Below are positions 1 through 8,452 of a stretch of 44,754 nucleotides of DNA, one piece after another. The notes beneath the pieces are model-generated. The model did no database searches. It was not told the DNA's origin and saw nothing but the letters and a program-made list of their open reading frames with translations. The DNA is from Smithella sp. PtaU1.Bin162. Lineage in GTDB: Bacteria > Desulfobacterota > Syntrophia > Syntrophales > Smithellaceae. The first letter of the stretch is position 1, and each line of letters starts with the position of its first letter. The translations under genes were made by a program, and so were the position numbers. The stretch covers positions 1 through 44,754 of the forward strand of contig MVRV01000179.1 in assembly GCA_002068015.1 (NCBI GenBank), given 5' to 3'.

Positions 1-75
1 GTATAGGCGAATAAATCTGTAAAGAAAATAATGAAACTGCCTGGTCCTGGTCACTTTTTTAAATTTGAAATCCAT
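1..75 (-). CDS. N-terminus of an unidentified protein, truncated by the window edge
   Basis: On the minus strand an ATG at 75-73 is preceded by a near-perfect ribosome binding site (GAAAGGAGG, about 79-87) at good spacing. The frame then stays open to base 1, giving 25 residues. The peptide begins MDFKFKKVTRTRQ and continues with aromatic and basic residues (FHYFLYRFIRLY). A basic N-terminus with an aromatic amphipathic stretch is seen in membrane-associated acyltransferases, but 25 residues cannot establish a family. The strong Shine-Dalgarno is the main reason to call it a gene. The product is unknown. Confidence 0.55.
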   Translation of the reverse strand, partial: MDFKFKKVTRTRQFHYFLYRFIRLY

Positions 76-460
76 GGTCCTCCTTTCTAATGTTTTGTAA
101 ATGTAATATTCCTAGACAAATTGACTCAAGCATTGATTTGGTCTTTATTGCTTATAGAGACCTCATATTCCGTATCAGGATTCACATTTTGCGAACCTTT
201 TGTACAATATGTAATAGTCTCGCATTTATGGATTTTTGGGGACAAGCTTAAGATAATCGGAGCTTGAAAGCGTTCAGCCCGGAGTTCCGCGAAAGACAGA
301 TCACAGTGCGAACTCGGGCGAACCGGACGCCCTGGATACTTATGGTGGGATCCCTCCAAGGGGGGGCGGGCGGATATCTGCAGAGCGTTATGGATTGCTT
401 TTCCGCGAAATAAGGTGGGAAGGGCGGGCCTGCCCCGCCCTTCCTTTTCAAATGATAAAT
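76..460. other. Intergenic region upstream of the left-edge gene
   Basis: About 385 bases lie between the left-edge minus-strand gene and the stop codon of the first flavoprotein. The region holds the leader of the left-edge gene and a strong GC-rich hairpin at 418-444. Short open frames here have no ribosome binding site or recognisable protein features. No convincing sigma-70 promoter could be picked by eye. Confidence 0.4.
418..449 (+). terminator. GC-rich perfect hairpin followed by TTTT
   Basis: GGAAGGGCGGG (418-428) pairs perfectly with CCCGCCCTTCC (434-444) across a five-base loop, followed by TTTT at 445-448 on the plus strand. It sits just past the stop codon of the minus-strand flavoprotein at 461, so it probably ends that transcript. 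The better U-run is on the plus strand; read on the minus strand the hairpin is followed only by a weak T-containing stretch. The stem is certain; its direction of action is not. Confidence 0.6.
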
Positions 461-1975
461 TTACTTGGTCCAGGGTTTCTCTTTAGCGGCGTTTTCACCG
501 GCAACCATGCCGAATGTTACAGCCCCGCCCACTCCGGTACCCATTGTCAGGACTTTTGAGCCTATATTGCCAAACATGATTTCTCCGGCTGCATAAAGGC
601 CGGGAATTGTCTTGTTGTCCCAATTAAGGGCCCGACAGCGGTCATCGGTCTTCAGGCCGCCTTTTGTCCAATAAGACTTAGCGAAAATCTGGATGCCGTA
701 AAACGGAGGCACCGCTATTTTGACGGGCTTGCCTTCCGTACCCGATAGGGTCGTCCTGCCGAAATCCGGATCGGCATTTTTATCAATGTTGCTGTTGTAC
801 TTGTTTACAGTCTCTTCGAACTGGTCCGGTTTTATATTCAATTTTGCGGCGAGCTCCCGCAGGCTGCCGGATTGGACCGGCCCGCCGCTCAGCGTCGCCT
901 CGCGGGCCAGTTTCCTGGAAGTGAGAGGTGATTTTTTCATGCTGCTGTCCCAGATAATAAAGGCGGTGCGGTCTGGCTGTAGAATGGTTTCGCCCCCCAT
1001 TTCGAAGCAGGCCCTGCTCTCCCGCATGAATCTTTTCCCATCCTTGTTGACCAGGATGCCGCCGTCCCAGACAACCTGGGGCAAAGTGACGTTTGCCGCG
1101 GAGGCGATTGCCAGGTTTTCATTAACGACGGAGCCGTACATGTTTTTGGTTGCTGCCCCCAAACGTAGAGCCACCAGCAAGCCGTCACCGACATTTCCCT
1201 TCCCGCCAAGGGTTTCAACTGCCCGGAACTCCGGGCCGCCGAATTCACCGCACAACGGCAGGTTTGCGGCAAAACCTCCGGAGGCCAGGATGACGGACTT
1301 TTTTGCCATGATGTTCATCTCTCCTTTTTTCGATTTTGCCCGGAGCCCGATTACCCGCCCCTTGTCGTTCACAAGCAAGTTTGTTGCAGCCGTATTCAGG
1401 TACAGCCCTACACCCTGTTTCCCCGCTTCTTTTTCCATGAGCTGCATTAATTGTGCGGCGTTTAGCCAATGCTCCCTGGCAACCGAATGGCTTTCCACAT
1501 GCTGAAGAAGAACGAGCGGCACGCCAAGGTCCATGAGCCATTCATAGGCCTTCAAGGATTGAGTAGAGTACATTTTAGCAACTGCCGGGTCGGCTTCATT
1601 GTTGGTGAAAGACATAATGTCTTTATAGAGGAGGTCCGAGGAGTCCTGCACATTTTCCTTTTTCTGGCTTCTTGTCCCGGCGGCGGCGAACCCTCCCGCG
1701 GACACGGCGGTACTTGATGCCATAGAAGTGGACGCCTTCTCCACGCAGATTACTTTGGCGCCGCTCTTCCTGGCCCAGATGGCTGCTGAAAGCCCGGCTC
1801 CCCCTCCACCTGCCACAACCACATCGGCCTTTTCATCCCATTTCTTTGGTGCAGGTAGGGCCACGGCGCTCTCGATTCCTACTCCCAGCAGCGCAAGTGA
1901 GCCGGCGCTGGCGGCAGCACCTTTTATGAAAGTTCGCCTGGATAACTGGTTCTCTCTTTTATCGCTCATAGTCAT
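461..1975 (-). CDS. Tat-exported FAD-dependent oxidoreductase (fumarate reductase / KstD-like flavoprotein)
   Basis: This 504-residue protein is predicted to act outside the cytoplasmic membrane as a flavin reductase or dehydrogenase. A twin-arginine signal, SRRTFIK at residues 12-18, is followed by an Ala/Gly/Leu-rich h-region. A Rossmann FAD-binding site, GGGGAG, lies at residues 56-61, and a C-terminal FAD segment reads IPGLYAAGEI. These fit the FAD_binding_2 family of fumarate reductase, urocanate reductase and 3-ketosteroid dehydrogenase-like enzymes. The SYWTKGGL segment near the C-terminus resembles KstD-type enzymes more than the HTMGG motif of true fumarate reductases. No CXXCH haem site is present, so electrons must come from a separate partner. 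The ATG at 1975 follows a GAGAG purine run; an upstream in-frame ATG at 2011 would precede the Tat signal unusually far. The substrate is unknown. Confidence 0.85.
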   Translation of the reverse strand: MTMSDKRENQLSRRTFIKGAAASAGSLALLGVGIESAVALPAPKKWDEKADVVVAGGGGAGLSAAIWARKSGAKVICVEKASTSMASSTAVSAGGFAAAGTRSQKKENVQDSSDLLYKDIMSFTNNEADPAVAKMYSTQSLKAYEWLMDLGVPLVLLQHVESHSVAREHWLNAAQLMQLMEKEAGKQGVGLYLNTAATNLLVNDKGRVIGLRAKSKKGEMNIMAKKSVILASGGFAANLPLCGEFGGPEFRAVETLGGKGNVGDGLLVALRLGAATKNMYGSVVNENLAIASAANVTLPQVVWDGGILVNKDGKRFMRESRACFEMGGETILQPDRTAFIIWDSSMKKSPLTSRKLAREATLSGGPVQSGSLRELAAKLNIKPDQFEETVNKYNSNIDKNADPDFGRTTLSGTEGKPVKIAVPPFYGIQIFAKSYWTKGGLKTDDRCRALNWDNKTIPGLYAAGEIMFGNIGSKVLTMGTGVGGAVTFGMVAGENAAKEKPWTK

Positions 1976-2189
1976 GCTCTCTTTCTCTCTGATGCCAGAG
2001 GTCCTGATCAATTAAGGTCAAATTAAGTCCCTGCTCAATGGTTGAACCGTACATCTTATGGCTTAATCTGTCAATTTTCATATGTTGAAAAGGGATAAGA
2101 ATCCGGAATATTAAATATCGAGATGTTATACTTGAAGGCTCTGCTAACATGTCAACTGCAAACAGCAAATTCATCGGTTCAAATAATAG

Positions 2190-2225
2190 AAAACCTCTCC
2201 GATCAAAGCGATTCAGAGAGGTTTT
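2190..2225 (-). terminator. Rho-independent terminator of the second flavoprotein gene
   Basis: AAAACCTCTC (2190-2199) and GAGAGGTTTT (2216-2225) form a perfect 10-base inverted repeat. It lies about 30 bases beyond the minus-strand stop codon at 2256. Read on the minus strand, the stem ends in TTTT and continues into a T-rich stretch, as expected for an intrinsic terminator. It implies that the two flavoprotein genes are transcribed largely separately. Confidence 0.75.
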
Positions 2226-2255
2226 CTGCAACACGAGGTTGTTGGTAAATTCAGG

Positions 2256-3794
2256 TCACATTTCGAGCGCTTCCAAGGCGGCATTCTTCCCAGCGATTCG
2301 CCCGAAAACGAAGCAAGGTGTCGCCCCCATTCCCGATGATGCATTGGCGCCGTTGAAACCTCCCACGATTTCGCCCGCTGCATATAACCCGGGAATCACC
2401 TCGCCCTCTTTGTTGACTACCTTGAGACTGTCGCGCCCGTCGACTTTGACAGTCAATCCCCCATGCCCGTACATGGCAATCGGCGTCAGCTCCAGGACGT
2501 AGAACGGAGGCTTCTCTATCTTTTCCTGCAACTCTTTTCTCCCGAAGTCGGGATCCTTTTTCTCTGCGACGAACTTATTGTATCTGATGATTGTTGCTTC
2601 GAGGCCGGCGGGATCAATTCCCGCTTTTTCAGCAACGCCCCTTACTGTATCTGCTTTCTTGATGAATTCCCCTCTCTCGGCCTCTTTAAAGACGCGGTTG
2701 CGGTCCCAACCCCCGATGAACCCGTAGGGACTGTTGATGCATTTCTCAATGATGACGGAATCAACAACCAGATAAAAAGTCATATTGGGGAGTTTTCTCG
2801 CGCCGTCTTCGGTATCGGCCTTCGATCCCATTTCGTTGACAAATCTCCTGCCTTTTTTATCGACCTGTATCGCGCCCTGGAATCTTGCCTCGGATCCTGC
2901 CGTGATTCCCCGGCGGTTACTCTTCAGATCGAGGCCCCAGGCATAAGACCGCAAGTATTTCATGTGCGTAAGGCCCGCCCCGACATCGGTCCCCAGCATG
3001 ATGCCGTCCCCCGTGGCCCAGGGAGCGGCTACGGTGATCCTGGTCTTGCGTTCCCGGCAATACTTTTCGATCATCTCAAAATTGTTGGCGAACCCTCCGG
3101 TAGTGAGCACAACCACCTTTGCGCGGATATTTACGTTGTCCCCTTTTTCGCCCTTGGCCTCAACTCCGATAACTCTCTTGCTTTTAGCGTCCTTGTAAAT
3201 CTTTACTACCCTTGTCTTTGTGATTACCGGTATCTCTCGCTTCCTGATTTCCCTGGTGATCACGTCGCGGCTGATCGTCCTGGGTTGGGAATAATATGAC
3301 CGGGCAACGCCCCTCCATTCGGGGTAGACCCAGGCCTTGTTGTCCCGGAAAGTAACCCCCATGTCCTGAAGCCAGTCTATCGTGGGTCCGGCGTTATCGC
3401 ATTCAAGCTTCAGAAGCGGAGCGTAGTTTTTGAAATCGCCGCCCCGCATGCAGTCCAGGAAATGGGCCTCGGGCGAATCAACTATCCCCTGGGCCTTCTG
3501 AATCCTGGTCCCCGCCCCGCTCAATATTCCACCGTAGATATTCAGGCATCCTCCCATGACGGGCTCCTTTTCCACGACAAGGACTTTGGCCTTTGTATCA
3601 TATGCAACAATAGCAGCCGTCAGCCCGCTCATCCCCCCCCCGACAATCAAGACATCTGTTTCACGATTCCATTTGAGCCTCGGTGCTGCAATCGCCTCTT
3701 TGAATCCCACTTCCGACAAGGCCAGACAACCGGCGCCGACAACGGCCCCCTTTAAAAACCCTCTTCTCGTTAAGCCCTTCTTCTCTTTTGACAT
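2256..3794 (-). CDS. Tat-exported FAD-dependent oxidoreductase (fumarate reductase-like flavoprotein)
   Basis: This 512-residue flavoprotein is a distant paralogue of its downstream neighbour. The start at 3794 is fixed by GGAGGAG seven bases upstream. A Tat motif, TRRGFLK, lies at residues 9-15. The FAD-binding GGGMSG is at 52-57, and the C-terminal FAD loop IPGLYAAGEIVGGFNGAN with FVFGRIAGKNAA closely matches the fumarate reductase flavoprotein family. Where genuine fumarate reductases carry HTMGG, this protein reads YGHGGL, so another double-bond substrate is likely. It has no haem motif or membrane anchor beyond the signal. The two genes face away from the polysaccharide locus across a long intergenic region and may reduce an alternative acceptor in an anaerobe. 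The substrate is not predictable from sequence alone. Confidence 0.87.
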   Translation of the reverse strand: MSKEKKGLTRRGFLKGAVVGAGCLALSEVGFKEAIAAPRLKWNRETDVLIVGGGMSGLTAAIVAYDTKAKVLVVEKEPVMGGCLNIYGGILSGAGTRIQKAQGIVDSPEAHFLDCMRGGDFKNYAPLLKLECDNAGPTIDWLQDMGVTFRDNKAWVYPEWRGVARSYYSQPRTISRDVITREIRKREIPVITKTRVVKIYKDAKSKRVIGVEAKGEKGDNVNIRAKVVVLTTGGFANNFEMIEKYCRERKTRITVAAPWATGDGIMLGTDVGAGLTHMKYLRSYAWGLDLKSNRRGITAGSEARFQGAIQVDKKGRRFVNEMGSKADTEDGARKLPNMTFYLVVDSVIIEKCINSPYGFIGGWDRNRVFKEAERGEFIKKADTVRGVAEKAGIDPAGLEATIIRYNKFVAEKKDPDFGRKELQEKIEKPPFYVLELTPIAMYGHGGLTVKVDGRDSLKVVNKEGEVIPGLYAAGEIVGGFNGANASSGMGATPCFVFGRIAGKNAALEALEM

Positions 3795-4117
3795 GACGAC
3801 TCCTCCTGAATTATTGGAGAGAAAATACTCTCCCGTATCCATAGACTCTTCGGTTTGAAAGAGATTTGAGCGCCCGGCCCTATATCCGGGCGAGCCCGTC
3901 CCTGCAGTTGGTACATATTGCTCATTAAAATTCCAATCCCTGCACGTTTTCCATACACCAATAAAAGAGATTTTTGAACAAATAATGGCATTATTATGAA
4001 TAGCTTAATAAAAAATTGATAAATGAAAATTTTTGATATATGTATTAGATGCTTGTAGGTGATGTAAGTTATATCTAACTAGGATATATGATTGCTCACT
4101 TGTCAGTTTTTCCGTAG

Positions 4118-4423
4118 ACCAAACCTAGGATTTTAGAGGATATTGATTCGATTATTCAAAACTGCCGCAATTCCTTCCGGCTGATCAAAGCTCAAGAAAA
4201 CAGATTTGCTCGGGAAGAAAATAATGGGACTTATTCCCAATGTAGAATGCTGCGTTTTTTACAAAAAACCGAATCAAACCGACAACAAATTCTTTGCATT
4301 CCCGATCGAAATCCAAAGAAAACGATGTTCGTCTCCAAGGGAGGAAAAGATGATTATACTAAGTTTTTCCTAGTTATTACTTGGGATATTATGAGTATTG
4401 TCCAAAGTCGGTTCATAAGATAA
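4118..4423 (+). other. Open frame of about 101 codons without a start codon, possible gene remnant
   Basis: One plus-strand frame stays open from after a TAG at 4115-4117 to a TAA at 4421-4423 in AT-rich DNA. The first ATG is at 4247, leaving only 58 residues, and there is no ribosome binding site there. The translation is polar and basic with several Cys and does not match a family I recognise. It could be the tail of a decayed gene or chance. It is listed because nothing else explains this stretch. Confidence 0.2.
4394..4406 (+). promoter_or_regulatory. Candidate operator, motif AGTATTGTYCAAA, copy 1
   Basis: AGTATTGTCCAAA lies about 142 bases upstream of the PAS-LuxR regulator start. It matches the copies at 6299 and 10159 at 11 or more of the first 12 positions and is in the same orientation relative to the downstream gene. 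Being upstream of a LuxR-type gene, it could be an autoregulatory site. The function is inferred. Confidence 0.35.
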
Positions 4424-4548
4424 TAGTTAGTTTCCCTAAAGATCGCCACTTAACTTGAGATCAAGCTCCATCGTAATATTGAATAACAATAAAAGAATAT
4501 CTCCTGATGGAAATAACAGGTGCGATAATTATCATTAAGAAAGGTGAT

Positions 4549-6267
4549 ATGAAATCCATGGAGGGGACCGAAGGAGGAGGTCGCTTCATCCCTGTTTTGA
4601 TAGAAGGAAATGTAGACGCCGGAATTCACAGAGAACAACAAGCCTATGCTAAAATATACAACATAAGGGATGATAATGCTCAGGACCTTATGAATATCAT
4701 CAATTCTGCTATTCAAAGCAAGGACAACTTTTTCAAAATCTTCTTCAACTCACCTGTCGCAATGGCGATGGCGACCCTAAGTGAGCATCGCATTTCGAAA
4801 GTAAATAAAGAATTTCTTCATTTGACGGAATTCTCATACGACGAATTGATCGATATTGATCTAACGGACACTGCATTATGGAGCAGCATCGAAAAAAATA
4901 TTCACATATTTGAAATCCTTATTGACAAAGGGATAGTAAAAAATATTCCGATGTCAATCAGAACGAAATCCGGGAAAAAGCGGGATATTATCATGTCTGC
5001 TGAGATTATTAACTATGATAATACGGATTACATTCTGACAAGTTCGATTGATATTACCGAACGAAACAATTTAAAGAAGGAATTGAGTTTTCAAAACGAA
5101 CTTCTTCGCAAAGTCCTGGATAGTATCCCCGTAATGACGCTGTGTAGAGATAAGGAGGGGAAATTTAAATGGGCAAATAAGGAATGGAGGCGTGTTCTTG
5201 GATTTTCAGATGATAAAATTAATGAATATGATGTACTTGAAAAACTGTATCCGGACACGAACAACCGAAAATGTTTCTTCAATTTTATCAACACAGCGGA
5301 AAATATTTGGGAGAATTTCAAAACATGCCGTAATGACGGGACATTTATAGATGCGGTCTGGTCGAGAATAATTTTGTCAGACGGATCAAATATAATAATC
5401 GGCATAGATAATACAACTATAAGTGAAACACAACGGGAACTAATAAATGCAAAAGAATATATGATACAAATCCTTAATTGCATAAATGACCCTATCATAA
5501 TCAAGAATGAACAGCGTAGCATTGTATTTGCAAACAAGGCGCAATGCAGCATAACGGGCAAGTCGAGGGAAGAAATCCTCGGGAAAACGGCATATGATAT
5601 TTTTTATGAGGAGGCGGAATCTTCACGGAAGCAGGATGATTTCGTTTTGAATACTGGCCAGGAGTGCATTGATGAAAAACAGCTCACTGATTCAGACGGA
5701 AACATTCGAATATACGAAGTAAGAAAAAAACTTTTTAAAGACAACTTTGGAAATAACCAAATATTTGAAATGCTGAGAGATATCACAGCAAAAAATAAAG
5801 TAATTGAGGCATTGGGAAAAATTGAGAAAGATCTAAAAGAAAAAACCGATTCGCTCGAAGAGCTCGACACTGCTCTGAAAGTATTACTTAAATACAAAAA
5901 TGATGAAAAGAAAGAGTTTGAAAACATAATTATAACGAATTTTAAAAAACTCGTTAAACCGTATCTCGAGAAATTGAAAAGGACTCATTTGAATTCCGAT
6001 CAAGTCTCTCTTTTAGGCATAATTGAATCGAACCTCGATGAGATAACTTCCCCATTTCTAAATGCATTGAACGTGAACAATTTCGATCTAACCCCACGCG
6101 AAATTCAGATTATGGATTTGATAAAGGACGGCCTAACCACAAAAGAGATATCAACAATTTTGAACACCTCAACAAAATCGGTAGATTTTCATAGATGCAA
6201 TATTCGAAAAAAATTCAATTTGCGGAAAAACATCAATCTAAGAGCATATCTTTCTAAATTGTCTTAG
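4549..6267 (+). CDS. PAS-PAS-PAS-LuxR transcriptional regulator
   Basis: This 572-residue protein is a one-component sensor and transcription factor. Three PAS-like domains lie at about residues 50-150, 185-290 and 300-410, the last two with typical WANKEWRRVLGF and FANKAQCSITGK cores. A predicted coiled coil follows at about 415-450, then a helical segment. The C-terminal LuxR helix-turn-helix starts at LTPREIQIMDLIKDGLTTKE and contains STKSVDFHRCNIRKKF. There is no receiver or kinase domain and no membrane segment, so it probably senses a cytoplasmic cue through PAS. This architecture is common in deltaproteobacteria. The ATG at 4549 is preceded by AAAGGTG; an earlier ATG at 4507 lacks a ribosome binding site. 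Its position next to a kinase and receivers, upstream of the polysaccharide genes, suggests control of that locus. Confidence 0.88.
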   Translation: MKSMEGTEGGGRFIPVLIEGNVDAGIHREQQAYAKIYNIRDDNAQDLMNIINSAIQSKDNFFKIFFNSPVAMAMATLSEHRISKVNKEFLHLTEFSYDELIDIDLTDTALWSSIEKNIHIFEILIDKGIVKNIPMSIRTKSGKKRDIIMSAEIINYDNTDYILTSSIDITERNNLKKELSFQNELLRKVLDSIPVMTLCRDKEGKFKWANKEWRRVLGFSDDKINEYDVLEKLYPDTNNRKCFFNFINTAENIWENFKTCRNDGTFIDAVWSRIILSDGSNIIIGIDNTTISETQRELINAKEYMIQILNCINDPIIIKNEQRSIVFANKAQCSITGKSREEILGKTAYDIFYEEAESSRKQDDFVLNTGQECIDEKQLTDSDGNIRIYEVRKKLFKDNFGNNQIFEMLRDITAKNKVIEALGKIEKDLKEKTDSLEELDTALKVLLKYKNDEKKEFENIIITNFKKLVKPYLEKLKRTHLNSDQVSLLGIIESNLDEITSPFLNALNVNNFDLTPREIQIMDLIKDGLTTKEISTILNTSTKSVDFHRCNIRKKFNLRKNINLRAYLSKLS

Positions 6268-6298
6268 AATTTCCCTTGGAGCACTTTAGGAATTTTTA

Positions 6299-6311
6299 AG
6301 TATTGTTCAAA
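6299..6311 (+). promoter_or_regulatory. Candidate operator, motif AGTATTGTYCAAA, copy 2
   Basis: AGTATTGTTCAAA lies 58 bases before the kinase gene start. Here the core sits inside a small inverted repeat, TATTG-TTCAAAG-CAATA. It agrees with the copies at 4394 and 10159, which favours a protein-binding site over chance. A role for the neighbouring LuxR regulator is a guess. Confidence 0.38.
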
Positions 6312-6369
6312 GCAATATGGCAATGTACAAGTGGATCCGGGGTTTCCCTGACCGTAAAAATATTACTGA

Positions 6370-7509
6370 ATGTTAAGTCGATTTTCAATGTCCATAGTGA
6401 AAAAACAAGCTGAGGATCATCTTTATCCGTTTAGACGTGGTCAGAGTAAAAAAAATGATTGGATTATTCTTGTCTGCTGCCATGGCGGGAGGATTATAAA
6501 GGCGAACAACAATGCTCTCAAAGCTTATGGTTATTCCAGAGATGAATTGTACTCGATGACCATTTTCAACATCGATTTGAATATAACATCCCAAACCTTC
6601 ACACATATGGAGCATATCGATTCGGGTGAGCATATTTACGAAACGATTCATAAGAGAAAAGACGGCGGTACGTTTCCGGCGGAGATTACATTTCTGAACT
6701 CCATGGTAGGCGGAGTAAAAATAGTATTATTTATAATTCATGACAATACGGTCGAAACAACCAACCGAAAAAAAATCGACAATAACGACCAAAGGGACAG
6801 GGAGACGCTCATTCAATATGAAAAGTATTCGGCCAGGACACAAATTGCATCGGAAGTTATTCATGAAATCCTCAATCCTTTGAATATCGTTCTTATGAGG
6901 GTGCAACTGCTTGAAATGTGTGATGGAGATATTTTGACACATGATGCAAAAAAAGAGTCATTGGCCATTTGTAAATCGCAAATTGAAAAGATATTCAGGA
7001 TATCGAAAGATTTCACCCGATATGCGCCTTTCTCTAAACGAGAGCTCAGCAACATTAACCCTGAAGAGCTCATTAATTCGATTCTTTCGTTGATTTCACC
7101 ACGTTTAAAAAGTGAACAGATACATATAGATGCACGATATGAGGAAGGACTTCCCGATGTGAAAGCCGATCAGGATCGGATAAGTCAGGTCATTTTAAAT
7201 ATAATAAACAACGCTATCGACGCCCTCTCCGGTAAATCTGAAAAGACGTTACGAATAATAATCAAGCATGTGAAAGTTGACAATAATGACACCATAAGAA
7301 TTGTTTTTATGGATAACGGAACGGGCATCAAAGAGGTAGATCTCGCTAGGATTTTTGATCCGGGCTTCACAACAAAAGATAGCGGAAAGGGAACGGGTCT
7401 GGGCCTATCCATTTCACGTGATATCATCCGCGATCATGAGGGTAGATTATGGGCCGAGAACAACGAAATGGGAGGGGCGTCATTTATTATCGAATTGCCA
7501 CTGATCTGA
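6370..7509 (+). CDS. Soluble PAS-domain sensor histidine kinase
   Basis: This 379-residue cytoplasmic histidine kinase has a PAS domain at about residues 30-127 (KANNNALKAYGYSRDEL). The dimerisation and phosphoacceptor region contains HEILNPLN, with the phosphoacceptor His at 165. The ATPase domain shows the N-box (LNIINNAIDAL, around 276-286), the G1 box DNGTGI (315-320), the F-box FTT (333-335) and the G2 box GTGLGL (341-346). All catalytic elements are intact. It has no receiver or transmembrane segment, so it needs a separate response regulator. The two single-domain receivers just downstream on the same strand are the obvious partners. The start is uncertain because neither ATG (6370 or 6388) has a good ribosome binding site. 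Confidence 0.88.
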   Translation: MLSRFSMSIVKKQAEDHLYPFRRGQSKKNDWIILVCCHGGRIIKANNNALKAYGYSRDELYSMTIFNIDLNITSQTFTHMEHIDSGEHIYETIHKRKDGGTFPAEITFLNSMVGGVKIVLFIIHDNTVETTNRKKIDNNDQRDRETLIQYEKYSARTQIASEVIHEILNPLNIVLMRVQLLEMCDGDILTHDAKKESLAICKSQIEKIFRISKDFTRYAPFSKRELSNINPEELINSILSLISPRLKSEQIHIDARYEEGLPDVKADQDRISQVILNIINNAIDALSGKSEKTLRIIIKHVKVDNNDTIRIVFMDNGTGIKEVDLARIFDPGFTTKDSGKGTGLGLSISRDIIRDHEGRLWAENNEMGGASFIIELPLI

Positions 7510-7641
7510 AATACTGAATGTTGGATCCAGCACCTGAAAAGAAAGGGCGAAGATAGAAGATAATTTGTTCATAAGCCCGTACGATCTGATTCTGATGTCT
7601 AAGAGACTGGTTCTACGTTAACAAAAGAATAAAAAATAATA

Positions 7642-8004
7642 ATGACTAAAATTCTCATTGTTGATGACGACGGGGAAGCGATATCCGGTTTTGACAAATA
7701 TGTGAGCCTCACAGTATTTACCGCCGGTAATGAAAAGGCAGCGATTAAGATAACGGAAGAGGAAAAACCGGCGATAATCATTATTAATGCAGGATTGAAC
7801 GAAAAAAGCGGTTTTGATACTTTGAGAAAGATTAAAAGGATAGATGGGACTGCCTTGGTTATAATGATGACCGATCGCATAAATAGGGATTTCGCAATGA
7901 GAAGCTTCAAGTCAGGCGCTTATGACTATATATCTACGCCTTTGGATTTCGAATATATTGAAAGGATTATAAAGACTGTTCGATGCAGCAAAAGTAACGA
8001 GTAA
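7642..8004 (+). CDS. Degenerate stand-alone receiver domain (pseudo-receiver)
   Basis: This 120-residue protein is a CheY-like receiver with no output domain. The acidic pocket is present (DDD at residues 8-10) and Thr77 is conserved. The phosphoacceptor Asp is replaced by Asn49 in KPAIIIINAG, and the invariant Lys before the final Pro is Thr99 in YISTP. Such a protein should not be phosphorylated in the usual way and would act constitutively or as a binding decoy. It follows the kinase gene by 132 bases and precedes a canonical receiver by 21 bases. The family is certain from fold motifs; the loss of phosphorylation is inferred from the two substitutions. Confidence 0.82.
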   Translation: MTKILIVDDDGEAISGFDKYVSLTVFTAGNEKAAIKITEEEKPAIIIINAGLNEKSGFDTLRKIKRIDGTALVIMMTDRINRDFAMRSFKSGAYDYISTPLDFEYIERIIKTVRCSKSNE

Positions 8005-8025
8005 AATATTTCGAGCGGAATTCTC

Positions 8026-8397
8026 ATGAATAAAATAAATGTTCTAGTAATTGATGATGAAGATGAATACTGCAAGGTGGTTAAACTTGGCCTCGAAGCG
8101 ACAAGGAAATTCCAAGTAATAACCTCAACCGATGCGAAGGAGGGGCTTCTGATAGCTGAGCGACAAAAACCTGATGTTATCCTTCTCGACATCATGATGC
8201 CAGAAATGACCGGCACAGAAATTGCGGAACAGTTGCTCGAGTCCGGTAGCAATAAGGACATTCCGATCATCTTCGTAACTGCCTTGCTAATCAAGGGAGA
8301 GGAAATTAATAATCAAAACAGATACCATATTATGGCGAAGCCTGTATCCATACCAGAACTTACCGAGCAAATTGAGTATGTTATCAAGTCAGAGTAA
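8026..8397 (+). CDS. Single-domain response regulator (CheY-like receiver)
   Basis: This 123-residue receiver has all canonical residues: the acidic pair D10-D11, phosphoacceptor D55 in ILLDIMMPEMTG, T85 in FVTA and K105 in MAKPVS. There is no DNA-binding or enzymatic output domain, so it must act by binding a partner or relaying phosphate. It lies 21 bases after the degenerate receiver and is probably co-transcribed with it and the kinase. It is the most likely phosphorylation target of the kinase at 6370. The start ATG follows GAGCGGAATTCTC, a modest ribosome binding site. Confidence 0.87.
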   Translation: MNKINVLVIDDEDEYCKVVKLGLEATRKFQVITSTDAKEGLLIAERQKPDVILLDIMMPEMTGTEIAEQLLESGSNKDIPIIFVTALLIKGEEINNQNRYHIMAKPVSIPELTEQIEYVIKSE

Positions 8398-8452
8398 TTT
8401 AGATGCAATTGTAATGTGTAACATTACTAAATCAGAAATTGAGATTGTTTAA

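Larger units (their letters stand above)
3795..4548. other. Long AT-rich divergent intergenic region
   Basis: This 754-base region separates the leftward flavoprotein gene from the rightward regulator gene and must hold both promoters. Visible features are a small inverted repeat AGTTA-TATC-TAACT around 4067-4080, the motif AGTATTGTCCAA at 4394, a related TTGTTCAA on the minus strand near 3972-3979, and an unusually long open frame without an ATG start (4118-4423). No promoter could be assigned with confidence. Confidence 0.5.

Noticed and set aside
126-451. Two short minus-strand open frames in the left intergenic region
   Set aside because: No ribosome binding site and no protein-like pattern; one overlaps the hairpin at 418-444.
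720-1505. 261-codon plus-strand open frame opposite the first flavoprotein
   Set aside because: It is a shadow of the well-supported minus-strand gene; it has no recognisable domain and no ribosome binding site.
2463-3299. 278-codon plus-strand open frame opposite the second flavoprotein
   Set aside because: Antisense shadow of a gene with clear Tat and FAD motifs.
4016-4044. Possible sigma-70 promoter TTGATA-17-TATGTA
   Set aside because: Only three of six -10 bases match and it lies over 500 bases from the next start; AT-rich DNA gives many such matches.
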